Made by a program: the position numbers and the translations under genes. The notes under the pieces were generated by a model, which was given only the letters and a program-made list of their open reading frames with translations, did no database searches and was not told the origin of the DNA. Shown here piece after piece: positions 54,632 through 63,968 of a stretch of 64,000 nt of DNA; the stretch's first letter is position 1, and every line of letters begins with the position of its first letter. The DNA comes from an uncultured Alphaproteobacteria bacterium (GTDB lineage Bacteria > Pseudomonadota > Alphaproteobacteria > RF32 > CAG-239), in NCBI GenBank assembly GCA_944391515.1, contig CALXTW010000009.1:1-64000 (forward strand), written 5' to 3'.

Positions 54632-54667
54632 AAAAAGAGCATCAAAATAAAATTTGATGCTCTTTTT
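54632..54667. terminator. intrinsic terminator after the two-component genes
   Basis: AAAAAGAGCATCAAA (54632-54646) pairs perfectly with TTTGATGCTCTTTTT (54653-54667) on a 6-nt loop. Symmetric, so usable from either side. Confidence 0.9.
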
Positions 54668-54676
54668 AATTGGCTT

Positions 54677-54743
54677 TAATAGCTCGCAAATTCCAGCGTA
54701 GCGCTCAGCCCAACCAGGCCATAAATTTACGAATTTGCGTGCT
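54677..54743. repeat. 15-bp inverted repeat around the end of the sensor kinase gene
   Basis: ATAGCTCGCAAATTC (54677-54691) and GAATTTGCGTGCTAT (54729-54743) match at 14 of 15 positions, with a 37-nt centre that contains further small palindromes. The right arm includes the kinase stop codon. It has no T-tract and lies upstream of the terminator at 54632. Confidence 0.5.
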
Positions 54744-56103
54744 ATAAGGGAATAGAAATGAGAACCCTCAAGCCTCCTATAGGACTATCTTGGAGTTCGA
54801 TCGTACCTCCATGAGAAGTTATCACATCTTTGGCAATAGCCAATCCCAAACCGACACCACCGGTTTCTTTATTACGAGATTCATCTAAGCGATAAAATGC
54901 CTTAAACACTTCTTCACGCTTATCTTTAGGAATTCCCGGACCATCATCATCAACCACAATTTCCATTTTCCGGTTATTGCTTTCCAAATCAACAGAAACG
55001 GTTTTGCCATATTTGAAAGCATTACCGATAACATTTGTCAAAGCCCGTTTCAGAGCTTGTTCACGCCCTTGAATAGCGCTGACTTGGTCATTTGTTTTAT
55101 AACGAATCATAGCATTTTGGTTACGGAATTTATTCAAAACACTCATAATCAATTCGTTCATATCCACAAAAGTAGCCTTTTCTCCACCTTCTCCACTGAC
55201 AAAAGACAAATATCCATCGAGCATTTTTTCCATTTCATCAATATCAGAGAGCAAATCTTTTTGCTCTTGCGGATCCGGCAACATTGTTGCTTGCAATTTC
55301 ATACGCGTCAAAGGAGTTCTCAAATCGTGAGAAACGCCGGCCAACATTTGTGTTCTTTCACTGATTTGTCGTTGAATACGTTCTTTCATCTTAATAAAAG
55401 CAATCGCAGCTTTTCTGACTTCAGAAGAACCACAAGGCTTAAAGTTTTTATTATCAATACCTTTACCAAAATCTTCCGCCACTTGAGCCAATTCAGCAAT
55501 TGAACGAACCTGAATACGCAAGAACATCACAGCCACTAAAAACAGCAGTAAAGAAGTTCCAATCATCCAAGCTACAAACCCAAAGATAGAAGTAGAGAAA
55601 ATATTTTTTGAGGAAGTCTCAAACTTAAACAAGCGCTTGGGAGTATCCACAAACACGGTTAAATTTCTGTCACCTTTTTTGCCCATATAAATCGTTGTAA
55701 CATATTCAGGAAAAGTACGATTTAACTCTTTCTCCAAAAATCCGGTTACGAGTTCATTATTTCGACTAACCTTATTAATGATACGGTGTTTATCCTTGTT
55801 CAAATAAACACTAACCGTCATATCAAAAGTATCACTCGTTACTTTTTTAATTTCTTGCAGTTTGTCAGGAGATTTATCAATAAGTTGCATCACAAAAGAC
55901 ATATCTGAGGTCAAATTATTTGATAATCTTTTACCGACACGTCCCCATGTTCCGTCAAAGAAAGCAACGATTGAAACAACTTGCACCACAATCAATGGAA
56001 TAAAAATCAATAACATCGTGCGGAAGAACAAAGTTTTTGGTAACAACTTCAGTTTCAAATAGCGCAAAGTGTTATCAACTTTTTCAGGAAATTTAATTCG
56101 CAT
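54742..56103 (-). CDS. sensor histidine kinase, EnvZ-like
   Basis: A 453-residue inner-membrane kinase with helix 1 (about 27-48), a periplasmic sensor domain of about 120 residues, helix 2 (about 180-200) and a HAMP domain (VRSIAELAQVAEDFGKG). The phosphoacceptor His is in AGVSHDLRTPLTRMK (about 259). The ATP domain has N-box NVIGNAFKYG, G1 DDDGPGIP and G2 GVGLGLAIAK. The layout is that of EnvZ. It lies 140 bp after its OmpR-like regulator gene. Confidence 0.93.
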   Translation of the reverse strand: MRIKFPEKVDNTLRYLKLKLLPKTLFFRTMLLIFIPLIVVQVVSIVAFFDGTWGRVGKRLSNNLTSDMSFVMQLIDKSPDKLQEIKKVTSDTFDMTVSVYLNKDKHRIINKVSRNNELVTGFLEKELNRTFPEYVTTIYMGKKGDRNLTVFVDTPKRLFKFETSSKNIFSTSIFGFVAWMIGTSLLLFLVAVMFLRIQVRSIAELAQVAEDFGKGIDNKNFKPCGSSEVRKAAIAFIKMKERIQRQISERTQMLAGVSHDLRTPLTRMKLQATMLPDPQEQKDLLSDIDEMEKMLDGYLSFVSGEGGEKATFVDMNELIMSVLNKFRNQNAMIRYKTNDQVSAIQGREQALKRALTNVIGNAFKYGKTVSVDLESNNRKMEIVVDDDGPGIPKDKREEVFKAFYRLDESRNKETGGVGLGLAIAKDVITSHGGTIELQDSPIGGLRVLISIPL

Positions 56104-56243
56104 TTACTTACTCCTAAAATCAATAACTGAAAACAGTTTAGAATCATTTCGCAGCAAATTCCAGTAAAATAATCGGCTTTGAGCAAACGAAAAGTTACAA
56201 AGTACTACAAAAAAAACTCAGCCCTAAAGCTGAGTAAAATTTC

Positions 56244-56933
56244 CTAATCAGAAAGAAGCATATACCCTTTACCGCGCATAGTCTGTAAATAGCGCGGATT
56301 TTTTGAATCTTGCTCAATTTTTTTACGCAAGCGAGTAATTTGCACATCAATTGAACGAGGACTCTGCCCTGCTCCCAAAATCTCTGCCAACTTCTCTCGA
56401 GAAAACACCTGACCTGATTTTTCGCCCAAGACGGAAAGCAAAAGTTGTTCCACCGGTGTAATATGGACAATCTGATTTTGTTTGGTCAACAACTCTTTCT
56501 TATCCAAATCATAGGTACACAGCCCCAAATCCAAGACTTGCTTTTTAGCTTTACTATCTTTAGGTGTGCGTTTCAAAATATTTTTAATACGCAAAACCAG
56601 CTCTTTAGGCTCAAAGGGTTTGGGCAAATAATCATCAGCCCCTATTTCGAGACCTGCGATTCTATCAGCGGTTTCGCCCATAGCTGTCAGTAAAATAACC
56701 GGAACTAAACTTTCCTGACGCAATTTTTTTAAGAATTCCAATCCGGTTTCATGGGGCATCATAATATCGACAATCAACAAATCAAATTGATAGTCTTTTA
56801 AGCGCTCTCTTGCATCTTCAGCATCTTTCGCCACCGAAACAAAAAAATCACTTTCACGCAAAAAACGCTGTAAGAGCGAGCGTAAACGAGTGTCATCGTC
56901 CACTACTAAAATATGTGCTTTTGTATCACTCAT
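56244..56933 (-). CDS. OmpR-family response regulator
   Basis: A 229-residue DNA-binding regulator. The receiver domain has the acidic pocket in VVDDDTRL (11-14), phospho-acceptor D56 (LLIVDIMMP) and K in PKPFEPKEL. The C-terminal winged helix contains SREKLAEILGAGQSPRSIDVQITRLRKKIEQD and RGKGYML, close to OmpR. Partner of the adjacent kinase. In alphaproteobacteria this pair often regulates envelope genes; the targets here are unknown. Confidence 0.95.
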   Translation of the reverse strand: MSDTKAHILVVDDDTRLRSLLQRFLRESDFFVSVAKDAEDARERLKDYQFDLLIVDIMMPHETGLEFLKKLRQESLVPVILLTAMGETADRIAGLEIGADDYLPKPFEPKELVLRIKNILKRTPKDSKAKKQVLDLGLCTYDLDKKELLTKQNQIVHITPVEQLLLSVLGEKSGQVFSREKLAEILGAGQSPRSIDVQITRLRKKIEQDSKNPRYLQTMRGKGYMLLSD

Positions 56934-56954
56934 CTCACTCGCTCTACACAGTTT

Positions 56955-57683
56955 TTATTTTGCTGAGTTAGCTTCTTTCTTGGCTGATTTTTTAGCCTTA
57001 GATGCTTTTTTTGCCACTTTGGCAACAGCTCTTTTCTTGGCAATTTTTTTGCCGGTTTTAGCCACTACCTTTTTAGCCTTTTTTACAACAGCCTCAATTT
57101 CGGCCACAGCTTCTTTCATATCGGCCAATTTAGGATTTTTCTCAGCCTCGATAGACTTAACATAATCCAAACTTTTTTGAAAATATTGATAACCGGTCAC
57201 AAAAGTCAAAACAGCGGCAATCCACAATAAAATTACACCCAAATCATGGAACATATAGCCCACCAAAATCATGGATAAAGCAGTCATCTGAAAACCTGTT
57301 TTCCACTTAGCCAAGCGGGTAACCGGCATACCAACATGAACTTCGGCCAAAAATTCTCTTAAACCAGAGACCAAAATTTCACGACACAAAATCACAATCA
57401 CCGGAATAAAGTTGATAGGATGAACCATATTATCTGCCAAAATCACGATTAAAGCAGAAGCAACCAACAACTTATCGGCAATTGGATCGAGCAAACGACC
57501 GAAAGCCGAAGTCTCATTACGGCTTCTGGCCAAATAGCCATCAAAATAATCGGTAATGGAAGCAATGATAAACAGCACTGCTGCCAACATCGACCAAACC
57601 GCCGTATGAATATAAATTGATAAGAAAATAACCGGAATCACCAAGATTCTGGAAATTGTAAGCAAATTAGGCAAACTATACAT
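56955..57683 (-). CDS. pgsA: CDP-diacylglycerol-glycerol-3-phosphate phosphatidyltransferase with a Lys/Ala-rich tail
   Basis: Membrane enzyme of phosphatidylglycerol synthesis. The 242-residue protein has the CDP-alcohol motif DYFDGYLARSRNETSAFGRLLDPIADKL (D-G-x2-A-R-x8-G-x3-D-x3-D, about 45-72) and about five or six helices. The catalytic part ends near residue 175. The last 60 residues form a strongly basic Lys/Ala tail (KKAKKVVAKTGKKIAKKRAVAKVAKKASKAKK) absent from usual PgsA, resembling histone H1-like tails. Directly after uvrC, a common order. Confidence 0.92.
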   Translation of the reverse strand: MYSLPNLLTISRILVIPVIFLSIYIHTAVWSMLAAVLFIIASITDYFDGYLARSRNETSAFGRLLDPIADKLLVASALIVILADNMVHPINFIPVIVILCREILVSGLREFLAEVHVGMPVTRLAKWKTGFQMTALSMILVGYMFHDLGVILLWIAAVLTFVTGYQYFQKSLDYVKSIEAEKNPKLADMKEAVAEIEAVVKKAKKVVAKTGKKIAKKRAVAKVAKKASKAKKSAKKEANSAK

Positions 57684-57736
57684 TATTGTCCTCTCAATTA
57701 TTTAACAAAATTTTGCCTTATGGTATGTCAGAAATT

Positions 57737-59542
57737 TCAATTATGGAAGTAATTATAAATCTTTTCCGCTGTTTTTTTACTAATTCCTTCCACTTTTTCA
57801 ATATCTTTGGGTAAAGCCTGAGAAATTGCCTCAACCGAACCGAAATGATTGAGCAAATCACGCTTTCTTTTAGCCCCGATTCCTTCCACTTCATCAAGCC
57901 TTGATTTGGTAATGGATTTAGCTCGTTTTTTACGGTGTGTACCGATTGCAAAACGGTGAGCCTCATCACGCAAATTTTGCAAATAAAAAGCGATAGCCGA
58001 TTGGTAAGGCAAAGCAAAACTCTCTTTACCCACTTGGTGATAAAACTCTTTACCTGCATTTCTATCCGGACCTTTAGAAATTGCAATAATCGCAATTCCG
58101 GACAAATCATAGTCTTTTAATGCCTCATGCACGGCATGGAGTTGCCCCAAACCACCATCAAGCAAAATCACATCGGGACGATTTTCATCACTCATGCGTT
58201 CGAAGCGTCTGGTCAAAACTTCTTTCATCATTGCAAAGTCATCATTAGTAATATTCGGATTTTTGATATTAAATGTGCGATAACTTTTTTTATCAAACCC
58301 ATCAGGTGTTGCCACAACCATAGCCCCGATTGCATAACTGCCTTGAATATGCGAGTTATCATAAATTTCGATTCTTTTGGGCAAACAAGGCAGCTCAAAA
58401 ACTTTTGCCATTTCTTCCAAATTAGCCCTAACAGATGCCTCCATAGCTACTTTTCTATCGATTGAAGCATAAGCATTGTTCAAAGCATTTTGGAGCAATT
58501 TTGCCTTAGCTCCTTTTTGGTAGGTATTGATGTGAGTGGACAGCGCCTCTTCCAAAAACTCTTTATTTTCTAATTCCAAAGACACCACAACTTCTTTGGG
58601 CGGAATATGTTCCCCATAAAAGCTGCTCAAAAATGCTTCCAAAATTTCCCCGTCTTCAGCATCTTGAATTTGTTTAGGAAAATAGGGGACATTGCCGCAA
58701 TTTTGCCCGGAGCGAATAAAAAACACCTGAATACAAACCATATTTCCTTTTCTAGCTAAAGCAACCAAATCGCAAGAATTGATATTTGCATATTCAACCA
58801 TTGTTCCGTTCTGAACATTAGTTAAGGCTCTGATTCTGTCTCTCAAAATAACGGCTTTTTCAAACTCCAGATTATCGCTTGCTTCTTGCATTTTTTGTGA
58901 CAGTTCTTCTTGAATTTTGGTATTTTTGCCATCTAAAAAATCAACAGCTTCCCGCACTAATTTATGATAATCTTCGCGTGAAATTTTCCCAACACAAGGA
59001 GCCGAGCAACGTTTTATTTGGTACTGCAGACAAGGCCTTTCGCGGTTATGAAAAACATAATCTTGACAAGAACGCAGCAAAAAGGCTTTTTGCACTGTAT
59101 CTAAGACATGATTAACCGCCAACACACTGGCAAAAGGCCCAAAATATTTACTCTTATCATTACGTTTGCCACGATATTTGCGCAAAGCTGGAAAATCCGA
59201 TTCGACATCAATCACCAAATGCGGAAAAGTTTTATCATCTTTCAGTAAGATGTTGTATTTAGGTTCGAGTTTTTTAATCAACTCATTTTCCAAGAGTAAG
59301 GCTTTTGCCTCATTTTCAACAATAATAAATTCCATGCGATGGATTTCGGAGACCATTCTTTGCAGTCTGACCGGAAGTTTATGAATATGAGAATAAGCCA
59401 CAATTCTTTTCTTGATATTTTTGGCTTTACCGACATAGAGAACTTTTTCATTTTCATCAATCATTCGATAAACCCCGGGTTTCTCCGGAGCTACTTTGAT
59501 ATGACGTTTCAAGTTTTCCAATCCTCTTTGGATATTTCCCAT
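57737..59542 (-). CDS. uvrC: UvrC, excinuclease ABC subunit C
   Basis: Dual nuclease of nucleotide excision repair. The 601-residue protein has the N-terminal GIY-YIG nuclease (PGVYRMIDENEKVLYVGKAKNIKKR, about 19-45), a UVR motif that binds UvrB (ASDNLEFEKAVILRDRIRAL, about 210-230), the RNase H-like C-terminal nuclease (EIYDNSHIQGS and DVILLDGGLGQ) and tandem helix-hairpin-helix motifs at the end. AAGGGT precedes the ATG. Operon with pgsA. Confidence 0.97.
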   Translation of the reverse strand: MGNIQRGLENLKRHIKVAPEKPGVYRMIDENEKVLYVGKAKNIKKRIVAYSHIHKLPVRLQRMVSEIHRMEFIIVENEAKALLLENELIKKLEPKYNILLKDDKTFPHLVIDVESDFPALRKYRGKRNDKSKYFGPFASVLAVNHVLDTVQKAFLLRSCQDYVFHNRERPCLQYQIKRCSAPCVGKISREDYHKLVREAVDFLDGKNTKIQEELSQKMQEASDNLEFEKAVILRDRIRALTNVQNGTMVEYANINSCDLVALARKGNMVCIQVFFIRSGQNCGNVPYFPKQIQDAEDGEILEAFLSSFYGEHIPPKEVVVSLELENKEFLEEALSTHINTYQKGAKAKLLQNALNNAYASIDRKVAMEASVRANLEEMAKVFELPCLPKRIEIYDNSHIQGSYAIGAMVVATPDGFDKKSYRTFNIKNPNITNDDFAMMKEVLTRRFERMSDENRPDVILLDGGLGQLHAVHEALKDYDLSGIAIIAISKGPDRNAGKEFYHQVGKESFALPYQSAIAFYLQNLRDEAHRFAIGTHRKKRAKSITKSRLDEVEGIGAKRKRDLLNHFGSVEAISQALPKDIEKVEGISKKTAEKIYNYFHN

Positions 59543-59664
59543 ATTTTACCCTTTTCTGCTGTTTGAGCTAAAGTATAATCATTTTTTTAATGAAGTGTTA
59601 GCAAATTTATGGTATAATCCCAAAATAGAGTGATAAAAGACAATACAAGTCTAAGGAGGAAAAG

Positions 59665-59844
59665 ATGTCAGAATTAGGAGCAATCAGCGAATACGCCTTA
59701 GCTGTGCAACAAATGCAAATGTCCCTAATTAAGAATCAAGTTGAAATGCAGCAGCAAGCTGTAGAGATATTGCTTGGCGGCACTGATGACCGCACTGTTG
59801 CCCCATCAGCAACCACGGGCATAAATGTTGATAAATCTATTTAG
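59665..59844 (+). CDS. YjfB-like putative motility protein, 59 residues
   Basis: A short gene with an excellent AGGAGG ribosome site 6 nt before ATG 59665. The protein, starting MSELGAISEYALAVQQMQMS, is helical and ends in a polar tail (PSATTGINVDKSI). Length, the repeated Gln/Met heptad and the motif AVEILLGG fit the YjfB putative motility protein family. It supports a flagellated lifestyle together with fliL-fliM-motE, though it lies far from them. Single-gene unit with its own terminator. Confidence 0.8.
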   Translation: MSELGAISEYALAVQQMQMSLIKNQVEMQQQAVEILLGGTDDRTVAPSATTGINVDKSI

Positions 59845-59853
59845 AACAATCAC

Positions 59854-59885
59854 AAAAAAGCTATCCTTAAAGGATAGCTTTTTTA
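59854..59885. terminator. intrinsic terminator after the YjfB-like gene
   Basis: AAAAAAGCTATCCTT and its complement AAGGATAGCTTTTTT form a near-perfect stem, 10 bp past the stop codon. The symmetric A/T flanks also suit the convergent minus-strand gene. Confidence 0.9.
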
Positions 59886-59907
59886 TTACAAAACAAAAGA
59901 CTAACTT

Positions 59908-60282
59908 TTATTGTTTAAGTTGCTGTTCAAAACTTTCTGCGGACTGATAATCTCCGTCATCTCCGCCAAATGACCAAAAACTAATAAACGCCATCATCAA
60001 TAGAGAGCTCACTACTAATTTCAACCCTGATAACACGGCATTTGAAGCAGTCTTTTTGGTATCAATAGTCAAACCGCCTCTGCGATAAGCGGGCCGAAAC
60101 GCAAAATTATAAACAATCGCCAGCATCAAAGCCAAAGCATAAAATCGATAATCAAAATAAACTGCCGTCACTTGCTCATAGCTCAAGTTAAAATAAAAGA
60201 AACCACCTAAAACCAAGCCCAGCAAGACAAATGGATCGAGCAAAATCCCCGAAGTAAATAATGCTTGAATTCCTTTAAGCAT
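59908..60282 (-). CDS. small membrane protein, unknown function
   Basis: A 124-residue protein from ATG 60282 (GGAG upstream within the end of the preceding gene). About three membrane helices: about 16-36, 47-66 and 88-108. The C-terminus is acidic and polar (GGDDGDYQSAESFEQQLKQ). It overlaps the upstream 71-residue gene by 8 bp, so the two are translationally coupled. No family recognised. Confidence 0.7.
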   Translation of the reverse strand: MLKGIQALFTSGILLDPFVLLGLVLGGFFYFNLSYEQVTAVYFDYRFYALALMLAIVYNFAFRPAYRRGGLTIDTKKTASNAVLSGLKLVVSSLLMMAFISFWSFGGDDGDYQSAESFEQQLKQ

Positions 60283-60490
60283 CTTTACTCCATACACGAC
60301 GGCTCAAAACATTAGAATCATTTTTGTAAGGATTCGGCCAAACACAACGAGCTTTAGCTGATTGAACCATCTCTCCGTTACGATAACGAGTCGTAGCTAA
60401 CAAAGCCAAATTTCCTTTACGAACGACCACACGAGAAGGCGCCACAACTTTATTTTTATACCAATCCAAATTTTCCAATGCTTTTTGCAT
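60275..60490 (-). CDS. small basic protein of unknown function
   Basis: A 71-residue protein with a strong AAGGAGG ribosome site. The sequence is basic and soluble (APSRVVVRKGNLALLATTRYRNG, CVWPNPYKNDSNVLSRRVW). No family recognised. Forms an overlapping pair with the membrane protein gene at 59908. Its ribosome site is abutted by a leader hairpin like that of the MATE gene. Confidence 0.65.
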   Translation of the reverse strand: MQKALENLDWYKNKVVAPSRVVVRKGNLALLATTRYRNGEMVQSAKARCVWPNPYKNDSNVLSRRVWSKDA

Positions 60491-60497
60491 AATATCC

Positions 60498-60540
60498 TCC
60501 TTTCGGGTAGCCTAAATTAGGTATAATTTACGCCCGAAAA
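60498..60540 (-). promoter_or_regulatory. leader hairpin abutting the ribosome site of the 60490 gene
   Basis: On the minus strand TTTCGGG (60539-60533) pairs with CCCGAAA (60507-60501), and the next bases are GGAGG, the ribosome site. An inner CCTAA/TTAGG palindrome extends the structure. Same layout as the leader at 22411-22449. Confidence 0.55.
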
Positions 60541-60576
60541 GTAAATAAAAACTTAAGACCAAGAGATATCACTTTG

Positions 60577-61944
60577 TTATACCGATTTTTTTGCCTCAAA
60601 GCCGGCAGATTTTTCCAATACAGCCACAGCCTCTGCATTAACTTTTTCAGCTAAAGCAACATCATCACTCCAAACCCAAACTTGAATTTTAGGTTCAGTT
60701 CCGGACTTACGCACCAAGACCTTACCTTTACCTTGGATTTCTTGTTCAGCTTGTTTGATTGCTTGTTGAAAATCAGGGTTTTCAAACGCTTTAAGCATTT
60801 CTTCTTTAGATTTAAACTTGCTGTCAACACGTTTTCTAAACATTGGCAAGAACAAAGGAAACAGCTCACTCATTTTTTGGGAGCTTTTGAGCAAACCTTG
60901 AGAAAGCACGAGGGCTGCCACCATAGCATCACCTGTTTTACCGAAATCAGACAACACCATATGTCCTGATTCTTCCCCTCCGAGGTTTGAGCCATTCTTT
61001 TTCATCTCGTCAATAACAAATCTTTCTCCCACACCAGAACGAACACATTTAATACCCAGTGTTTCAAAAAATCTATCCAAAGCCGGATTAGAAACGATTG
61101 TCGCCACCACGGTATCATTTGCCAAACGCTTCTCGTCTTTCAAGCATTTTCCTAAGAAAGCAATAATTTGGTCACCATCTAGACGATTGCCCAATTCATC
61201 ACAAACAATAATTCTATCCCCGTCTCCATCAACGGCTATACCTAAATGAGCATGAGAGTTACGAACTGTTTCAATCATTTTTTCGGTATGTTGTGACCCA
61301 CAATTGAGGTTAATATTTTTACCATTAGGCTCATTACCAATCACAATCACACCAGCACCCAAGCTCTTAAAAACTTCTGGCATAATTTTAGAAAACACCC
61401 CGTTAGCGCAATCAAGCACTACACGCAAACCAGACAGCGGCTGTTCACCTTGTACAGCATTTAAGGCCTTATCAACATAACCGACCACAGCATCAGGAAT
61501 CTCTTCTGAGCTCCCGATTTCATTAGGATTGAGCGTAAAGTTATCTGCACTGATTGCCGCTTCAATTTTGGCGGTGTCTTCATCGGAAAATTTATCCCCT
61601 TGAGCATTAATCAGCTTAATACCATTATCTTGAAACGGGTTATGCGAAGCGGTAATCATCACACTCATATCAACATTCAATGATGGCGTCAGCATCGTAA
61701 TGGCAGGAGTAGGAATAACGCCCAGTTTAAGCACATTCACACCTTTTGCATTAAAACCGGCACAAAGTGCTACCTCTAACATTTCACCGGAAACTCTGGT
61801 ATCTCTGGCGATAGCGACTTTCTTTTTATTGGTGCAAATCAATTCACCTGCAGCCATCCCCAGCTTCAAAGCAAAATCAGCCGTCATCGGATAAACATTT
61901 GCCACACCACGCACACCATCAGTACCAAATAATTTATTTCCCAT
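60577..61944 (-). CDS. glmM: phosphoglucosamine mutase
   Basis: Converts glucosamine-6-phosphate to glucosamine-1-phosphate for UDP-GlcNAc, the precursor of peptidoglycan and LPS. The 455-residue protein starts at ATG 61944 (MGNKLFGTDGVRG) with CAGGAG upstream. Active serine S100 in MITASHNPFQDNG, metal loop DGDGDR, and phosphate-binding RKSGTEPKIQVW near the C-terminus. Full length. Lies after ftsH, a common alphaproteobacterial neighbour. Confidence 0.97.
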   Translation of the reverse strand: MGNKLFGTDGVRGVANVYPMTADFALKLGMAAGELICTNKKKVAIARDTRVSGEMLEVALCAGFNAKGVNVLKLGVIPTPAITMLTPSLNVDMSVMITASHNPFQDNGIKLINAQGDKFSDEDTAKIEAAISADNFTLNPNEIGSSEEIPDAVVGYVDKALNAVQGEQPLSGLRVVLDCANGVFSKIMPEVFKSLGAGVIVIGNEPNGKNINLNCGSQHTEKMIETVRNSHAHLGIAVDGDGDRIIVCDELGNRLDGDQIIAFLGKCLKDEKRLANDTVVATIVSNPALDRFFETLGIKCVRSGVGERFVIDEMKKNGSNLGGEESGHMVLSDFGKTGDAMVAALVLSQGLLKSSQKMSELFPLFLPMFRKRVDSKFKSKEEMLKAFENPDFQQAIKQAEQEIQGKGKVLVRKSGTEPKIQVWVWSDDVALAEKVNAEAVAVLEKSAGFEAKKSV

Positions 61945-62055
61945 ATTAAACTCCTGCATTAAAAAAATTCACAATAAAAGTATCATAAACGACACAATCA
62001 AAACTACAAGCTAAAATCCAAGATATTAACCTCAACAAATATTCTGAAATATTAC

Positions 62056-62086
62056 AAAAAACCCGTTCTTTTTGCAGAACGGGTTT
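62056..62086 (-). terminator. intrinsic terminator of ftsH
   Basis: AAAACCCGTTCT/AGAACGGGTTTT stem on a short loop with a T-run on the minus strand, 17 bp past the ftsH stop codon. Confidence 0.9.
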
Positions 62087-62102
62087 TGAGAATTAAGGGA
62101 AA

Positions 62103-63968
62103 TTAAATTTCAGGAACCGAAGAATGGGTTCTTTTAGCTTCATCAACCGGAGCTTCATCAGACTTATCAATCTTCTCTCCATTGATAACTTTCTTAATCT
62201 CATCTCCGGTCAAAGTCTCGTATTCAATCAAAGCCTCAGCCAACAAATTCCACTCCTTTTCTTTTTCCTTCAGGAGTTTTTTAGCTCCCTCATAGCCGGT
62301 ATTAACCAAGCGTTTGATTTCCGCATCAACCAAACGAGCTGTTTCTTCGCTCATATTTTGGTTTTGCGTTACCGATTTGCCTAAAAAGACTTCACCTGAA
62401 TTTTCGGCATAGAGCACAGGCCCCAATAAATCACTCATACCCCATTCGGTTACCATCGAGCGAGCCAAATTGGTTGCCATCTGAATATCGCCTGATGCAC
62501 CTGAGGTCACAGAGTCATAGCCAAATTTCATTTCTTCGGCCACGCGTCCGCCCATTGCCACCACCAAACGCGACATCATCTGTTGTCTGGTAATGGAATA
62601 ACGGTCTTTTTCCGGCAATTGCTGAACCATACCCAACGCTCTGCCCCGAGGTATAATCGTAGCTTTATGAATTGGGTCAGACCCTTCGGTAAACAAACTG
62701 CAAATTGCGTGTCCGGCCTCATGATAAGCAGTATTCATCTTTTCCTTCTCATCCATGGCCATAGACTTGCGCTCAGCACCCATCAAGACCTTATCTTTGG
62801 CCTCGTCAAATTCTTTTAGGGTAACTTTGCGTTTGTTTTTGCGTGCAGCTAACAAAGCAGCCTCATTAACCAAGTTCGCCAAATCCGCACCAGAGAACCC
62901 AGGCGTCCCTCTAGCCACAACATCTAACTTGACGTCTTTTGCCAGAGGTACCTTTTTGACGTGAACTTTCAAAATTTCTTCACGCCCTTTAATATCTGGG
63001 TTAGACACGGTAACCTGACGGTCAAAACGTCCTGGACGCAGCAATGCTGGGTCCAAAACATCGGGTCGGTTGGTTGCGGCAATCACAATCACGTTTTGAT
63101 TATCATCAAAACCGTCCATTTCAACCAACAGCTGGTTAAGTGTTTGTTCACGCTCATCATTACCACCGCCCAAACCGGCTCCACGATGACGCCCTACCGC
63201 ATCAATTTCATCAATAAACAAGAGGCAGGGAGCATTTTTCTTGGCCTGAGCAAACATATCTCGAACACGCGATGCACCCACACCGACAAACATCTCCACA
63301 AAGTCTGAACCCGAGATTGAAAAGAACGGAACATTAGCCTCACCGGCCACAGCTTTTGCTAATAAGGTTTTACCTGTTCCCGGAGGTCCAACCATCAAAA
63401 CACCTCTAGGGATTCGACCACCCAAGCGTTGAAACTTAGTCGGATCTTTCAAAAAGTCGATGATTTCTTCAAGCTCTTGTTTGGATTCATCGCATCCGGC
63501 CACATCGGCAAAAGTAACTTTTTTGTTATTTTCAATCAATCTGGCACGCGATTTTCCAAAACTCATGGCCTTGTTGTTGCCTGAATTTGCTTGGCGCATG
63601 AAATAAATCCATACCCCGATTAACAAAATCATCGGGAACCAAGAAATAAAGATTCCCCAAAAAGTGTTAGAAGACGTATCTTCAGGCTTAGCCTCCACCT
63701 TCACACCATTCTGACGCAAGGTCTCAACCATAGAAGGGTCATACGGCGCATAGGTATAAAAATTTCTGCCATCAGTGAGCTTTCCTTCAATATTTGCACC
63801 CGAAATCACCACTTCACTGATTTTTTTATTTTCGGCTTCATTCATAAAATCCGAAAAAGCCAATTCGGCATAACTTGCCTTTTTAGCACTTTCGGTAAAA
63901 CCATTCATCAACGAGGTCAGCAAGACAATCGCCACCAACCAAACAATAATACTTTTTCCTGAACTCAT
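62103..63968 (-). CDS. ftsH: FtsH, membrane-bound ATP-dependent zinc metalloprotease
   Basis: Hexameric quality-control protease of the inner membrane. The 621-residue protein has two membrane helices (about 6-24 and 105-125) around a small periplasmic domain. The AAA module has Walker A GPPGTGKT (about 193), Walker B FIDEIDA and the SRH region [20 protein letters not shown]. The zinc site is HEAGH at about 418, with the distal Asp further on. tilS, often upstream, would lie beyond the right edge. ATG 63968 has AAGGAA upstream. Confidence 0.97.
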   Translation of the reverse strand: MSSGKSIIVWLVAIVLLTSLMNGFTESAKKASYAELAFSDFMNEAENKKISEVVISGANIEGKLTDGRNFYTYAPYDPSMVETLRQNGVKVEAKPEDTSSNTFWGIFISWFPMILLIGVWIYFMRQANSGNNKAMSFGKSRARLIENNKKVTFADVAGCDESKQELEEIIDFLKDPTKFQRLGGRIPRGVLMVGPPGTGKTLLAKAVAGEANVPFFSISGSDFVEMFVGVGASRVRDMFAQAKKNAPCLLFIDEIDAVGRHRGAGLGGGNDEREQTLNQLLVEMDGFDDNQNVIVIAATNRPDVLDPALLRPGRFDRQVTVSNPDIKGREEILKVHVKKVPLAKDVKLDVVARGTPGFSGADLANLVNEAALLAARKNKRKVTLKEFDEAKDKVLMGAERKSMAMDEKEKMNTAYHEAGHAICSLFTEGSDPIHKATIIPRGRALGMVQQLPEKDRYSITRQQMMSRLVVAMGGRVAEEMKFGYDSVTSGASGDIQMATNLARSMVTEWGMSDLLGPVLYAENSGEVFLGKSVTQNQNMSEETARLVDAEIKRLVNTGYEGAKKLLKEKEKEWNLLAEALIEYETLTGDEIKKVINGEKIDKSDEAPVDEAKRTHSSVPEI

